A model generated the notes under the pieces. It saw only the letters and a list, made by a program, of their open reading frames with translations. It did no database searches and was not told the origin of the DNA. Shown here one piece after another: positions 25,623 through 33,317 of a stretch of 64,000 nucleotides of DNA. Every line of letters begins with the position of its first letter. The stretch's first letter is position 1. Source of the stretch: VFMC01 sp046331225 (GTDB taxonomy: Bacteria; Actinomycetota; Acidimicrobiia; Acidimicrobiales; Ilumatobacteraceae); contig JAXLRF010000017.1 of NCBI GenBank assembly GCA_046331225.1, positions 5,481 to 69,480 on the forward strand, given 5' to 3'. The translations under genes were made by a program, and so were the position numbers.

Positions 25623-26411
25623 ATGAACGACACCCGACCGACCAGCACGTGGGCACTCGTCACCGGCGCGTCGTCGGGGCTCGGCGCCGACTTCGCCCGC
25701 CTGTTCGCCGCCGACGGCCACGGCGTGGTGCTCGTCGCCCGTCGCGCCGACCGGCTCGAGGCGCTGGCGGCCGAGCTCACCTCGGCCCACGGCGCACGCG
25801 TCGAGGTGGTGCCGGCCGATCTCGCCGACACCCACGGTGTGCGCACCGTCGCCGACGCGCTCGCCGAGCGCGGCATCGTCCCCGACTTCGTGGTCAACAA
25901 CGCCGGCGTCGGCAGCTCGGGCCGCGTGGCCGCCGCCGACCCCGACGGCCAGCGCGACATGGTCGTGCTCAACGCCGCGGCCCTCACCGAGCTCACCTGC
26001 CGGATGCTGCCGGGCATGGTCGCACGCGGGTCGGGCCGGCTGCTGCACGTCGGCTCGACGGCCGGCTTCCTCCCCGGCCCGGGCATGGCGACCTACTACG
26101 CCACCAAGGCGTACGTCGACTCGTTCGCACGGGCGCTGGCGTTCGAGCTGCGTGGCACCGGCGTCACCTCGACGCTGCTGTGCCCCGGCCCGACCAGCAC
26201 CGAGTTCGGCGCCACCGCCGGCGTCGAGGAGTCACGCCTGTTCTCGCTCGGCACGATGGACGGGCGCACGGTCGCCGAGGCCGGCTACCGGGCGATGATG
26301 GGCGGCACCAAGGTCGCAGTACCCGGCGTGCGCAACAAGCTGTCGGTCGCCTCGCTCGCCGTGACGCCCCGCTCGATCGCCACGCGCGTGGCGGCGATGC
26401 TCAACCCCTGA
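25623..26411 (+). CDS. Short-chain dehydrogenase/reductase (classical SDR)
   Basis: A 262-aa NAD(P)-dependent oxidoreductase. The Rossmann motif is VTGASSGLGADFARLF, the NNAG block is FVVNNAGVGSSG, and the catalytic Tyr/Lys are in YYATKAYVDS (YxxxK) with Ser in VGSTAGF. AGGAGGACTCCG precedes ATG 25623. The C-terminal part is like that of SDRs annotated as membrane-associated ketoreductases. It is controlled by the divergent TetR through two operators. Substrate unknown, possibly a lipid or xenobiotic ketone. Confidence 0.92.
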   Translation: MNDTRPTSTWALVTGASSGLGADFARLFAADGHGVVLVARRADRLEALAAELTSAHGARVEVVPADLADTHGVRTVADALAERGIVPDFVVNNAGVGSSGRVAAADPDGQRDMVVLNAAALTELTCRMLPGMVARGSGRLLHVGSTAGFLPGPGMATYYATKAYVDSFARALAFELRGTGVTSTLLCPGPTSTEFGATAGVEESRLFSLGTMDGRTVAEAGYRAMMGGTKVAVPGVRNKLSVASLAVTPRSIATRVAAMLNP

Positions 26412-26484
26412 CGCCCCGACACCCCGGCACCGCGACGTACGCTGCGGCGCAGGTGCACCGGCGACATGCCAGAGGGAGGCTGCA

Positions 26485-27645
26485 GTGGTCCACGTACCCA
26501 CGCGAGGCGACGTGCCCGTGCGGCTCGGTCCGTCGATCGGGCGCAACGTGCCCGAGTTCGGTGGTTCGCTGCTCGACCGCCGCGTGTACACCGACCCGGT
26601 GCGCTTCGAGCTCGAGCGCGAGCGTGTGCTCAATCGCACGTGGCTCATCGCCGGGCGGTCCGAGTCGATCCCCCACTCCGGCGACTGGATCAGCTTCGAG
26701 AGCCACGGCGAGACGGTCGTCGTGGTACGCCAGCCCGACGGGTCGGTGCGCTCGTTCCACAACGTGTGCCCGCACCGAGGGCCATCGTTCGTCACCGAGT
26801 GGCAGGGCTGCGGCGCCACCGAGTTCCGCTGCCCGTACCACGGCTGGACCTTCGACCTCACCGGCAAGGTGAAGGGCGTGCCCGAGCGGATCGACTTCGA
26901 CCCCGAGCACCTGCGCGGCGCACGCTCGCCCGAGGTGGCCGTCGACGAATGGGGCGGCTGGCTCTGGGTCAACCTCGCCGGGCCCGAGCACGCACCGTCG
27001 CTGCGCAGCTGGATCGGCGACGACATCCTGGCCGACCTCGGCCGATACCGCATGGACGAGATGGTGCTGCTCGAGACCCTCGAGTTCGACGTGCCGGTGA
27101 GCTACAAGGCGGTGGTCGACGGGTTCAACGAGCTGTACCACGCCGCCGCGCTGCACGGCTCGACGAAGGAATGGGTGAAGTCGGCGCGCGACACCAGCTT
27201 CTGGTTCGTGAACGAGCACAACTACATGCACTTCGTCCCCCGACACCAGCATCGCGAGCAACTCGCGGTCGACTGGGATCACCACCGGTACGCGATCTGC
27301 CACTACGTCGTGTTCCCCAACACGGTGTTCAACTGCAACCCCGAACACATCCAGGTGTTCAACCCGATCCCGATCGAGGTCGACCGCACCCGGTTCATCT
27401 GCTGGCAGCTCGTCTACCCCGACACCGGCGACGACCCCGACTACGCCGACTACCAGGCCCGCATGAACGAGCACTGGACCACGCTCAAGCGCATCGTCGG
27501 CGAGGACATCGGCATCTACGAGCAGCTCGCGCGCACCAAGCGGTCGAGCGGATACGTGCGCAACATCCTCAACGAGCGCGAGTGCAAGATCGGTCACTAC
27601 CACCAGGTGATGGACCAGATGATCCGCGACGCTCCAGCCGACTGA
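26485..27645 (+). CDS. Rieske non-heme iron oxygenase, alpha subunit
   Basis: A 386-aa ring-hydroxylating oxygenase. The Rieske [2Fe-2S] site is NVCPHRGPSF (C-x-H) with CPYHGWTFDLTG (C-xx-H), residues ~90-135. The mononuclear iron site follows as DGFNELYHAAALHG (Glu/Asn, His, His) near residue 215. Length fits the family. No beta subunit, ferredoxin or reductase gene is adjacent. GTG 26485 lies 73 nt after the SDR gene, so they may be cotranscribed. Substrate could be an aromatic acid, sterol or quaternary amine. Confidence 0.92.
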   Translation: MVHVPTRGDVPVRLGPSIGRNVPEFGGSLLDRRVYTDPVRFELERERVLNRTWLIAGRSESIPHSGDWISFESHGETVVVVRQPDGSVRSFHNVCPHRGPSFVTEWQGCGATEFRCPYHGWTFDLTGKVKGVPERIDFDPEHLRGARSPEVAVDEWGGWLWVNLAGPEHAPSLRSWIGDDILADLGRYRMDEMVLLETLEFDVPVSYKAVVDGFNELYHAAALHGSTKEWVKSARDTSFWFVNEHNYMHFVPRHQHREQLAVDWDHHRYAICHYVVFPNTVFNCNPEHIQVFNPIPIEVDRTRFICWQLVYPDTGDDPDYADYQARMNEHWTTLKRIVGEDIGIYEQLARTKRSSGYVRNILNERECKIGHYHQVMDQMIRDAPAD

Positions 27646-27655
27646 GCCCCGACCG

Positions 27656-27687
27656 GATCGCAGCGATCAGGCGATCACGCGATCGCC
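27656..27687. terminator. Two stacked hairpins between convergent genes
   Basis: GATCGC-A-GCGATC (27656-27668) and GGCGATC-ACGC-GATCGCC (27670-27687) lie at the junction of the Rieske gene and the convergent MmyB-type gene. The second lies within the last codons of the latter. Together they could form a bidirectional terminator. Confidence 0.45.
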
Positions 27688-28503
27688 CAGCACACCGAAC
27701 AGCTGCAGCTTGTCGTAGTCGTCCGTGCCGGGCGTCGCGGTGAACACCAGCAGCGACTGGCTCGTGTCGGGATCCACCAGGTGCTGGCACTGCACGTGCA
27801 CGACGCCCACCTCCGGGTGCTGGATCCGCTTCTCACGACCCGACCCGGCGTTCACCTCGTGGTCCCGCCACAGCTCGGCGAACTCCGGGCTCTCGCGCAG
27901 CAGCGCGTCGGCCATCGCCGCCGCCCGCGAACCCGCTCCATGCTTGACGTACACGGCGCGCGCACCGGCCACGAACGTCCGTGACACGGCAGCGTGGTCC
28001 TCGACGGGATACACCTCGCGAGCCGCAGGATCGGTGAACCAGCGGTACACGACACTGCGCGACATGCCCGTGTGACGTGTCTCGTCACCGAAGATCGCAC
28101 GAGCCGGCGCCGTCTGCACGAGCGTCTCACCCAGCTCGGTGATCACCTGGGCCGGCGTGTCCTGCAGCCGATCGAGCACTCGCATCAGTCCGGGCGCGAT
28201 GTGCTCCGACCGCAGCTCACGAGCGGGCGCGTGGTGCCCGGCGAGTCGGAACAGGTGATCGCGCTCGTCGAGGGTGAGCCGCAGGCCGCGCGCGATCGAG
28301 GCGAGCATCGGTTCCGACGGTCGCGGGCCGCGGGCCTGCTCGAGTCGGCTGTAGTAGTCGACCGACATGTCACACAGCGCAGCGATCTCCTCGCGTCGTA
28401 GCCCGTCGGTGCGCCGGCGCGGACCGCGGGACAGGCCGACGTCCTCCGGCTGCAGGGCCTGGCGTCGCTGCCGGAGGAAGTCGGCCAGCTGATCACGGTC
28501 CAT
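27667..28503 (-). CDS. XRE-type regulator with MmyB-like ligand domain
   Basis: A 278-aa regulator. The N-terminal helix-turn-helix (about residues 5-80) includes GLRREEIAALCDMSVDYYSR and LEQARGPRPSEPMLASIARG, the usual start of the MmyB-like group. The C-terminal PAS-like ligand domain starts near residue 105 (LQDTPAQVITELGETLVQTA) and holds VVYRWFTDPAAREVYP. It is 12 nt downstream of the LLM oxidoreductase gene and probably controls that operon. Confidence 0.88.
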   Translation of the reverse strand: MDRDQLADFLRQRRQALQPEDVGLSRGPRRRTDGLRREEIAALCDMSVDYYSRLEQARGPRPSEPMLASIARGLRLTLDERDHLFRLAGHHAPARELRSEHIAPGLMRVLDRLQDTPAQVITELGETLVQTAPARAIFGDETRHTGMSRSVVYRWFTDPAAREVYPVEDHAAVSRTFVAGARAVYVKHGAGSRAAAMADALLRESPEFAELWRDHEVNAGSGREKRIQHPEVGVVHVQCQHLVDPDTSQSLLVFTATPGTDDYDKLQLFGVLGDRVIA

Positions 28504-28515
28504 GGGGTGCTCCGT

Positions 28516-29382
28516 TCAGCGCGAGATCTCGGCCAAGCGTGGCAGAACCCGCTCGCCGAGTCGGTGCACGAACGACGCGTCGGCCGCCGGCCGCCGCAGG
28601 TGCACCAGGTCGACACCGATGGCCGCATAGCGCTCCATCTCCGACAGGAACCCGTCGGGATCGACCAGTGGATCCGGGCCCCCGAGGATGGTGGTCGTGA
28701 TGGTGGCCGGATCGCGGCCCACGTCGTCGCAGTGACGGTGCAACACCTCGAGCTTCGACTGCACGAACTCGGGCCCGAAGGCGAAGATGTTGCACGCGTC
28801 CGCGTACTGCGCGACGAGCCGCAGCGTCTTGCGCTCGCCCGTCCCGCCGATCACGATCGGCGGGCGACGGATCGGCTGCGGCACGTTGATCGTCTCCGCC
28901 AGGCGGAAGTGCGCACCGTCGAAGGCGCCGTCGTCGTCGCTCCACATCTGTCCGACGACCTGCAGCGTCTCCTCGAGCTGTTCGAACCGGTCCGAGATCG
29001 GCGGGAACGGCACGCCCAGGCCGAGGTGCTCGCGGTCGTACCAGGCGGCACCGAGGCCGAGGAACGCACGGCCACTCGACAGCACGTCGAGGGTGGTCAC
29101 GATCTTCGCCAGCAGTCCCGGGTGGCGGTAGGTGACGCCGGTGACCACCAGACCGAGCTCCACCCGACGGGTGAGGCCGGCGACGTATCCGAGGCAGGTG
29201 TACCCCTCGAGCATCGGCTCGGCGGGGCCACCGACCTGCTCCATCTGGAAGTAGTGGTCCATGAAGGTGAACCAGGTGGCGCCTGCCTCGTCGGCCGCGA
29301 CCGCCGTGTCGGCGATCGTCCGCGCCAGGTTCGCGGTGCCGCCGTCGCAGGTGAAGTTCATGAAGTGGATGCCGAAGTCCAT
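28516..29382 (-). CDS. LLM class F420-dependent oxidoreductase (TIGR03560-like)
   Basis: A 288-aa luciferase-superfamily TIM barrel. Blocks include TAVAADEAGATWFTFMDHYF, then VTTLDVLSSGRAFLGLGAAW and PPIVIGGTGERKTLRLVAQY. The last is typical of probable F420-dependent oxidoreductases. ATG 29382 is preceded by GAGAGGAAC; the long open frame upstream of it is not coding. Cotranscribed with the MmyB-type regulator. Substrate unknown. Confidence 0.88.
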   Translation of the reverse strand: MDFGIHFMNFTCDGGTANLARTIADTAVAADEAGATWFTFMDHYFQMEQVGGPAEPMLEGYTCLGYVAGLTRRVELGLVVTGVTYRHPGLLAKIVTTLDVLSSGRAFLGLGAAWYDREHLGLGVPFPPISDRFEQLEETLQVVGQMWSDDDGAFDGAHFRLAETINVPQPIRRPPIVIGGTGERKTLRLVAQYADACNIFAFGPEFVQSKLEVLHRHCDDVGRDPATITTTILGGPDPLVDPDGFLSEMERYAAIGVDLVHLRRPAADASFVHRLGERVLPRLAEISR

Positions 29383-29502
29383 CGGGTTCCTCTCGTCCGG
29401 GGATGCTCCCATGCTCGTCGCCGTCGCGGCATCCAGCCAGGGATCATCGATCCCTGGCTGCCGGGCGCGTCGATGGCGAGCCCGGTTGATACCGTCCGGG
29501 GT

Positions 29503-30567
29503 ATGTCCGATCCGGAAGACGGGGCGCTCGACCCGGCCCCTGCCGGCCTGCGCCGGCGGTGGGTACGGCTGGCCGTCGGCACGCTGGTCGCCGTCGCCGC
29601 CGTCTGGATGGCGGTGTCGACCGCAGGTGGACCCGGGGACGCCGCTTCGGCGGTGCGAGACATGAGCCCGGTGCTCGTCGTCGTGGCACTGCTCTTCGCC
29701 GCCGCCCGGGTCGCGTCGTTCGCCGTCCAGCTGCTCTGGCTCGCCCGTCGTACCGGCCCACTCACCGCCCGAACGGCGCTCGGGCTCGCACTGGTGGTGT
29801 ACGGCATCGGCGCGGTCACCCCGGCGGCACCACTGGAGGGCCTCGCGCTCGCCGCCCACGAGCTCCGACGCCGCGGGCGCTCGGCCCCCCAGGCTCGGAT
29901 GGTCTGCGGGTTCTCCGAGTGGTTCGCCCAGCGCACGTTCTACGGGTTGGCCGCCCTCGACCTCGCACTCGTGGTGATGCTCGGCCACGTCGGCTGGTCC
30001 GACGCATGGCCGCTGCTGATCGTCGCAGCCGTGGTCGTCACCGCGCTCGTCGGTACCGCTGTCCTCGCCAGCCGTCCGGCCAGCGTGGTCCGTGTCTCAC
30101 GACTCCTGGGGGCGCTCCGATTGCGGCGACCGCACGACCACGCCGAGCAAGATCGAGTGCACGACGTGGCGACGGCCGAGGCGTGGCACGCTCGCGCGAT
30201 GACGATCGTCGGACCGCCGTCGCGGCGCATGCGACTGGCCGCCGTGTCGGCATCGGCCGTCCTCGCCGACACGGGCACCCTGTGGGCCACGTGCCGAGCC
30301 GCCGGTCTGCACGTGCACCCCGAGCTGATCCTGCTCGCACAGGTGATCGGCACGGTCGCGAGTTGGGTGCCGCTGCTGCCCGGCGGTTTCGGCGTGGTCG
30401 AAGCCGCGATCCCGACGGTGCTCCACCACTTCGGCGCGCCTCTCGACGGTGCGCTCGCGGCCACCGTCGTGTACCGGGCCGCGGGCACGCTGTTGCCGGC
30501 GGCGGCCGGTGCAGCCGTGGTGGTGGCCCTGCGACGTGCCGGACCATCGGTCGCGGCGCCGGCGTGA
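29503..30567 (+). CDS. Lysylphosphatidylglycerol synthase-type (UPF0104) integral membrane protein
   Basis: A 354-aa membrane protein with about seven or eight hydrophobic helices, starting at residue ~22 (WVRLAVGTLVAVAAVWMAVS). The block LLPGGFGVVEAAIPTVLHHF near the C-terminus, followed by YRAAGTLLP, is the signature of the LPG_synthase_TM family (flippase-like, without the catalytic synthase domain). ATG 29503 follows a TACCGT hexamer by seven bases. Role may be lipid flipping or membrane homeostasis. Confidence 0.82.
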   Translation: MSDPEDGALDPAPAGLRRRWVRLAVGTLVAVAAVWMAVSTAGGPGDAASAVRDMSPVLVVVALLFAAARVASFAVQLLWLARRTGPLTARTALGLALVVYGIGAVTPAAPLEGLALAAHELRRRGRSAPQARMVCGFSEWFAQRTFYGLAALDLALVVMLGHVGWSDAWPLLIVAAVVVTALVGTAVLASRPASVVRVSRLLGALRLRRPHDHAEQDRVHDVATAEAWHARAMTIVGPPSRRMRLAAVSASAVLADTGTLWATCRAAGLHVHPELILLAQVIGTVASWVPLLPGGFGVVEAAIPTVLHHFGAPLDGALAATVVYRAAGTLLPAAAGAAVVVALRRAGPSVAAPA

Positions 30568-30599
30568 GCCGACGCATCGGCAATGCCGGAGGCGCCGGT

Positions 30600-30620
30600 T
30601 GCGGACAGCAGCTGTCCGCA
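30600..30620. promoter_or_regulatory. Perfect 10-1-10 palindrome upstream of a VOC gene
   Basis: The two arms TGCGGACAGC and GCTGTCCGCA flank a single A. It ends 8 nt before the TACGCT -10 hexamer (30629-30634) of the 30641 gene, covering its -35 zone, so an operator is more likely than a terminator. The regulator is unknown. Confidence 0.55.
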
Positions 30621-30640
30621 GCAGTTCGTACGCTCGGGGC

Positions 30641-31105
30641 ATGACCGACGCATCCACTCCCCCGCTCGCGGCCACCGGCCACACGTTCCAGGTGGTCGTC
30701 GACGCCCACGACCCGCACGCGCAGGCCGATTGGTGGGCCGAGACCCTGCAGTGGGAGGTCGAACCACAGGACGAGGCGTTCATCCGGTCGATGATCGACC
30801 AGGGGTTCGCCACCGATGCGGACACGATCGTGCACCGGGGGCACCTCGTGTGGCGCGAGGGCTGCGCGATCAACGCGCCCGGAGGTCCGGCGAGCGGACG
30901 GCCGCGTGTGCTGTTCCAACTGGTGCCCGAGGACAAGTCGGTGAAGAACCGGGTACATCTCGACGTCCGGCCGATCGACGGCGATGCGGAGGCGTTGCGT
31001 GCCTCGGTGCTCGCCCGCGGTGCCACGCAGATCGGCGCCGGTCGGCAGGGCCCTCACTCGTGGGTCGTGTTCACCGATCCCGAGGGCAACGAGTTCTGCG
31101 TCTGA
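30641..31105 (+). CDS. VOC family protein
   Basis: A 154-aa glyoxalase-like protein. The N-terminal half contains FQVVVDAHDPHAQADWWAET and the C-terminal half RVHLDVRPIDGDAEALRASV and SWVVFTDPEGNEFCV. The middle DADTIVHRGHLVWREG is an insertion relative to short VOC proteins. ATG 30641 follows TACGCT (30629-30634) by six bases (leaderless type). Its last 52 nt overlap the convergent MFS gene. Confidence 0.82.
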   Translation: MTDASTPPLAATGHTFQVVVDAHDPHAQADWWAETLQWEVEPQDEAFIRSMIDQGFATDADTIVHRGHLVWREGCAINAPGGPASGRPRVLFQLVPEDKSVKNRVHLDVRPIDGDAEALRASVLARGATQIGAGRQGPHSWVVFTDPEGNEFCV

Positions 31106-32511
31106 CCACCACGCCGTGTTCCGGCCAGGCCGATCAGCGCGATCGGTGCTGCCGTCGCGGCGCACACGGCGGCGATCACCAGCGCCCGCCGGGTCGCCTC
31201 GGTGACCGCTGCCGGCCCGACCGCCGTGGTGAGCCCGGCCATCACCGGCACGAGCGCGAGTGACGTGAGGCTGGCCGTGCGGGCGACGGCGTTGTTGACG
31301 CCGGATCCCACGCTCATGTGGTCGGGGTCGACCGACGCCATCACGGTCGAGGTGAGCGGCGCCACGAACAGCACCAAGCCCACCCCGACGAGCGTGGCGC
31401 CCGGCAGCACGTCACGCATCCACGACGGATGCGACCCCGTCCGGCCGAGCACCAGCAGGCCGGCCGCCAGCACGAGCGGACCGGCCACCAGCTGCGGGCG
31501 CGGCCCGAGCCGCTGCGCCACAGCACCCGAGCGCGACGCGAACAGCAGCATCAGCACCGTCGCCGGCAGCAACGCCGTCCCCGATCGCAACGCCGACCAG
31601 CCCGCCGCCACCTGCAGCTGGTAGGCGACGAGGAAGAACGTGACACCGATGGCCGCGTACAGCGCGAAGGTCGCGAGGTTGGTCACCGTGAAATCGCGGT
31701 TCGCGAACAACGTCGGGGGCACCAGTGGCGACGTCGACCGACGGACGTGGACGACGAACCAGACGGCACCCACCGCGCCGACCAGCGTGGCGAGGGTCAC
31801 CAGCGGATCGTCCCATCCACGCGGCCGTGCCTCGGTGAGCACGAGCGTGAGCGCAGCGAGCGTGACGACGGCGATCGCAGCTCCGACCAGATCGAGCGGA
31901 CGCGGATCGGGGTCGCGCGACTCGGGGATCGAACGCGCACACCACGCCACCGCCGCTGCCACCGGCAGGTTGAGGAGGAACGCCCATCGCCACCCGGGAC
32001 CGCCGACGAGCCAGCCGCCGACGAACGGCCCGACGGCGCCCGCGACACCACCGAGTGCCGACCACGCACCCACCGCACGGGCCCGGTCGTCGACGCTGAA
32101 CGACGCCTGCAGGATCGCGAGGCTGCCGGGCGTGAGCAGCGCGGCACCCACACCCTGCAGCGCCCGGCCGGCCACGAGCACCTCGACGCCGGGCGCGAAC
32201 GCGCACACGAGCGATGCGGCGGCGAACCACGCCGTGCCGATCGCGAACACGCGACGACGGCCGTGACGGTCACCCAGCGCGCCGCCGAGCAGGATGCACG
32301 AGGCCAGCGTGAGCAGGTAGGCGGTGAGCACCCACTGCAGCGCCGACACGTCGACGCCGAAGTCGTCGCCGACGTGCGGGAGCGCGACGTTGACGATCGT
32401 CCCGTCGAGTTGCCCCATGGCGCTCGCCGCCGCCGTGGCCGCCAGCACGATGCGTCCTCGCGACGAGGCGAGCGCGATCCCCTCGTGCGAACCGGTCGGC
32501 TCCCGCGTCAT
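31054..32511 (-). CDS. MFS transporter, DHA2 (14-TM) drug:H+ antiporter family
   Basis: A 485-aa exporter with about 14 membrane helices. Family motifs are MGQLDGTIVNVALPHVG in helix 1, GALGDRHGRRRVFAIG (motif A), and GPFVGGWLVGGPGWRWAFLL (motif C and the following turn). It would export a drug or metabolite by proton antiport. The gene is convergent with the VOC gene, and the YdeI-like gene lies 49 nt upstream on the same strand. No repressor is adjacent. Confidence 0.92.
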   Translation of the reverse strand: MTREPTGSHEGIALASSRGRIVLAATAAASAMGQLDGTIVNVALPHVGDDFGVDVSALQWVLTAYLLTLASCILLGGALGDRHGRRRVFAIGTAWFAAASLVCAFAPGVEVLVAGRALQGVGAALLTPGSLAILQASFSVDDRARAVGAWSALGGVAGAVGPFVGGWLVGGPGWRWAFLLNLPVAAAVAWCARSIPESRDPDPRPLDLVGAAIAVVTLAALTLVLTEARPRGWDDPLVTLATLVGAVGAVWFVVHVRRSTSPLVPPTLFANRDFTVTNLATFALYAAIGVTFFLVAYQLQVAAGWSALRSGTALLPATVLMLLFASRSGAVAQRLGPRPQLVAGPLVLAAGLLVLGRTGSHPSWMRDVLPGATLVGVGLVLFVAPLTSTVMASVDPDHMSVGSGVNNAVARTASLTSLALVPVMAGLTTAVGPAAVTEATRRALVIAAVCAATAAPIALIGLAGTRRGGQTQNSLPSGSVNTTHE

Positions 32512-32560
32512 CCGACGCGCCTCGGAACCCGGCTCGAGACGTCCTGCACCGCGAGCACGA

Positions 32561-33181
32561 CTACCGGTCGAGCGCGCCCTTGCCGGCGAGGATCTTGTCG
32601 CGGTACTTCGCGATGCGGGCGATCTTGGTGGCCGAGGTCTTCGCCGAGTTGAGCGCGAACACGTAGCTGCGCTGTCGGCCCGGCGTCAGCAGCGCGAACG
32701 CCTGCGACAGTTCGGGATCGCTCTCGAGCGCGTCGACCAGCTCGTCGGGCAGCTCGAGCTCGTACTCCTCCTTCGGCGGCTTGATGCCCTGCTCGGCGTA
32801 GCCCATCGCCTCGGCGAGGTATTCGCGGATGATGGGTTCTGCGGCGAGCACCTGTGCCGAGTCGTCGAACCGGAAGCAGTCGGGATGCCGGCTGTTGGGC
32901 CCCTGCCCGACGAGCACGCCGTGCGGGTCGCGCATCAACGCCGCGTGGAAGAAGGTGAGGCGGAAGTCGTCGCGGAACGCACCCATCAGGACGATGTTGC
33001 GACCGGCGTGCATGTAGCAGGGGTGACCCCACTTGGCGTGCTCGGTCATGCCGGCCTCACGGCAGATGCGGCGCAGGTCGAGCAGCCCGTCGAGCCAGAA
33101 CCTGGTGGAGCAGTCGGGCGTGGCGAAGCGCTCACAGCGGCCGCAGCCGCTCTCGAAGAAGTGCTCGACGTCGGTGATCAT
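32561..33181 (-). CDS. YdeI/OmpD-associated (DUF1801-like) family protein
   Basis: A 206-aa soluble protein. The DUF1801-like core spans MTEHAKWGHPCYMHAGRNIV and FRDDFRLTFFHAALM; the C-terminal part LTPGRQRSYVFALNSAKTSA, then TKIARIAKYRDKILAGKG, is typical of the YdeI group. The N-terminal ~30 residues carry two Cys (SGCGRCERF). Its biochemical role is unknown. GAGGACCTG precedes ATG 33181. Possibly cotranscribed with the MFS gene. Confidence 0.85.
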   Translation of the reverse strand: MITDVEHFFESGCGRCERFATPDCSTRFWLDGLLDLRRICREAGMTEHAKWGHPCYMHAGRNIVLMGAFRDDFRLTFFHAALMRDPHGVLVGQGPNSRHPDCFRFDDSAQVLAAEPIIREYLAEAMGYAEQGIKPPKEEYELELPDELVDALESDPELSQAFALLTPGRQRSYVFALNSAKTSATKIARIAKYRDKILAGKGALDR

Positions 33182-33263
33182 CAGGTCCTCGCGTGTGGAT
33201 GGGTCGCCTCGTCGACCCTAGCGGCGCCGACGCGGACGATGGAGGGCCGCATCGACCACGGCT

Positions 33264-33296
33264 GCCGCCCCGTCGCCGTGTGAGCGACGGGGCGGC
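33264..33296 (-). terminator. Perfect 13-bp stem hairpin after the MMPL gene
   Basis: GCCGCCCCGTCGC (33264-33276) pairs exactly with GCGACGGGGCGGC (33284-33296); the loop is 7 nt. It lies 22 nt beyond the MMPL stop in the direction of transcription. It is the strongest hairpin I found by eye in the window. Confidence 0.7.
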
Positions 33297-33317
33297 CGAG
33301 CATGGCGAAGCGGCGGG

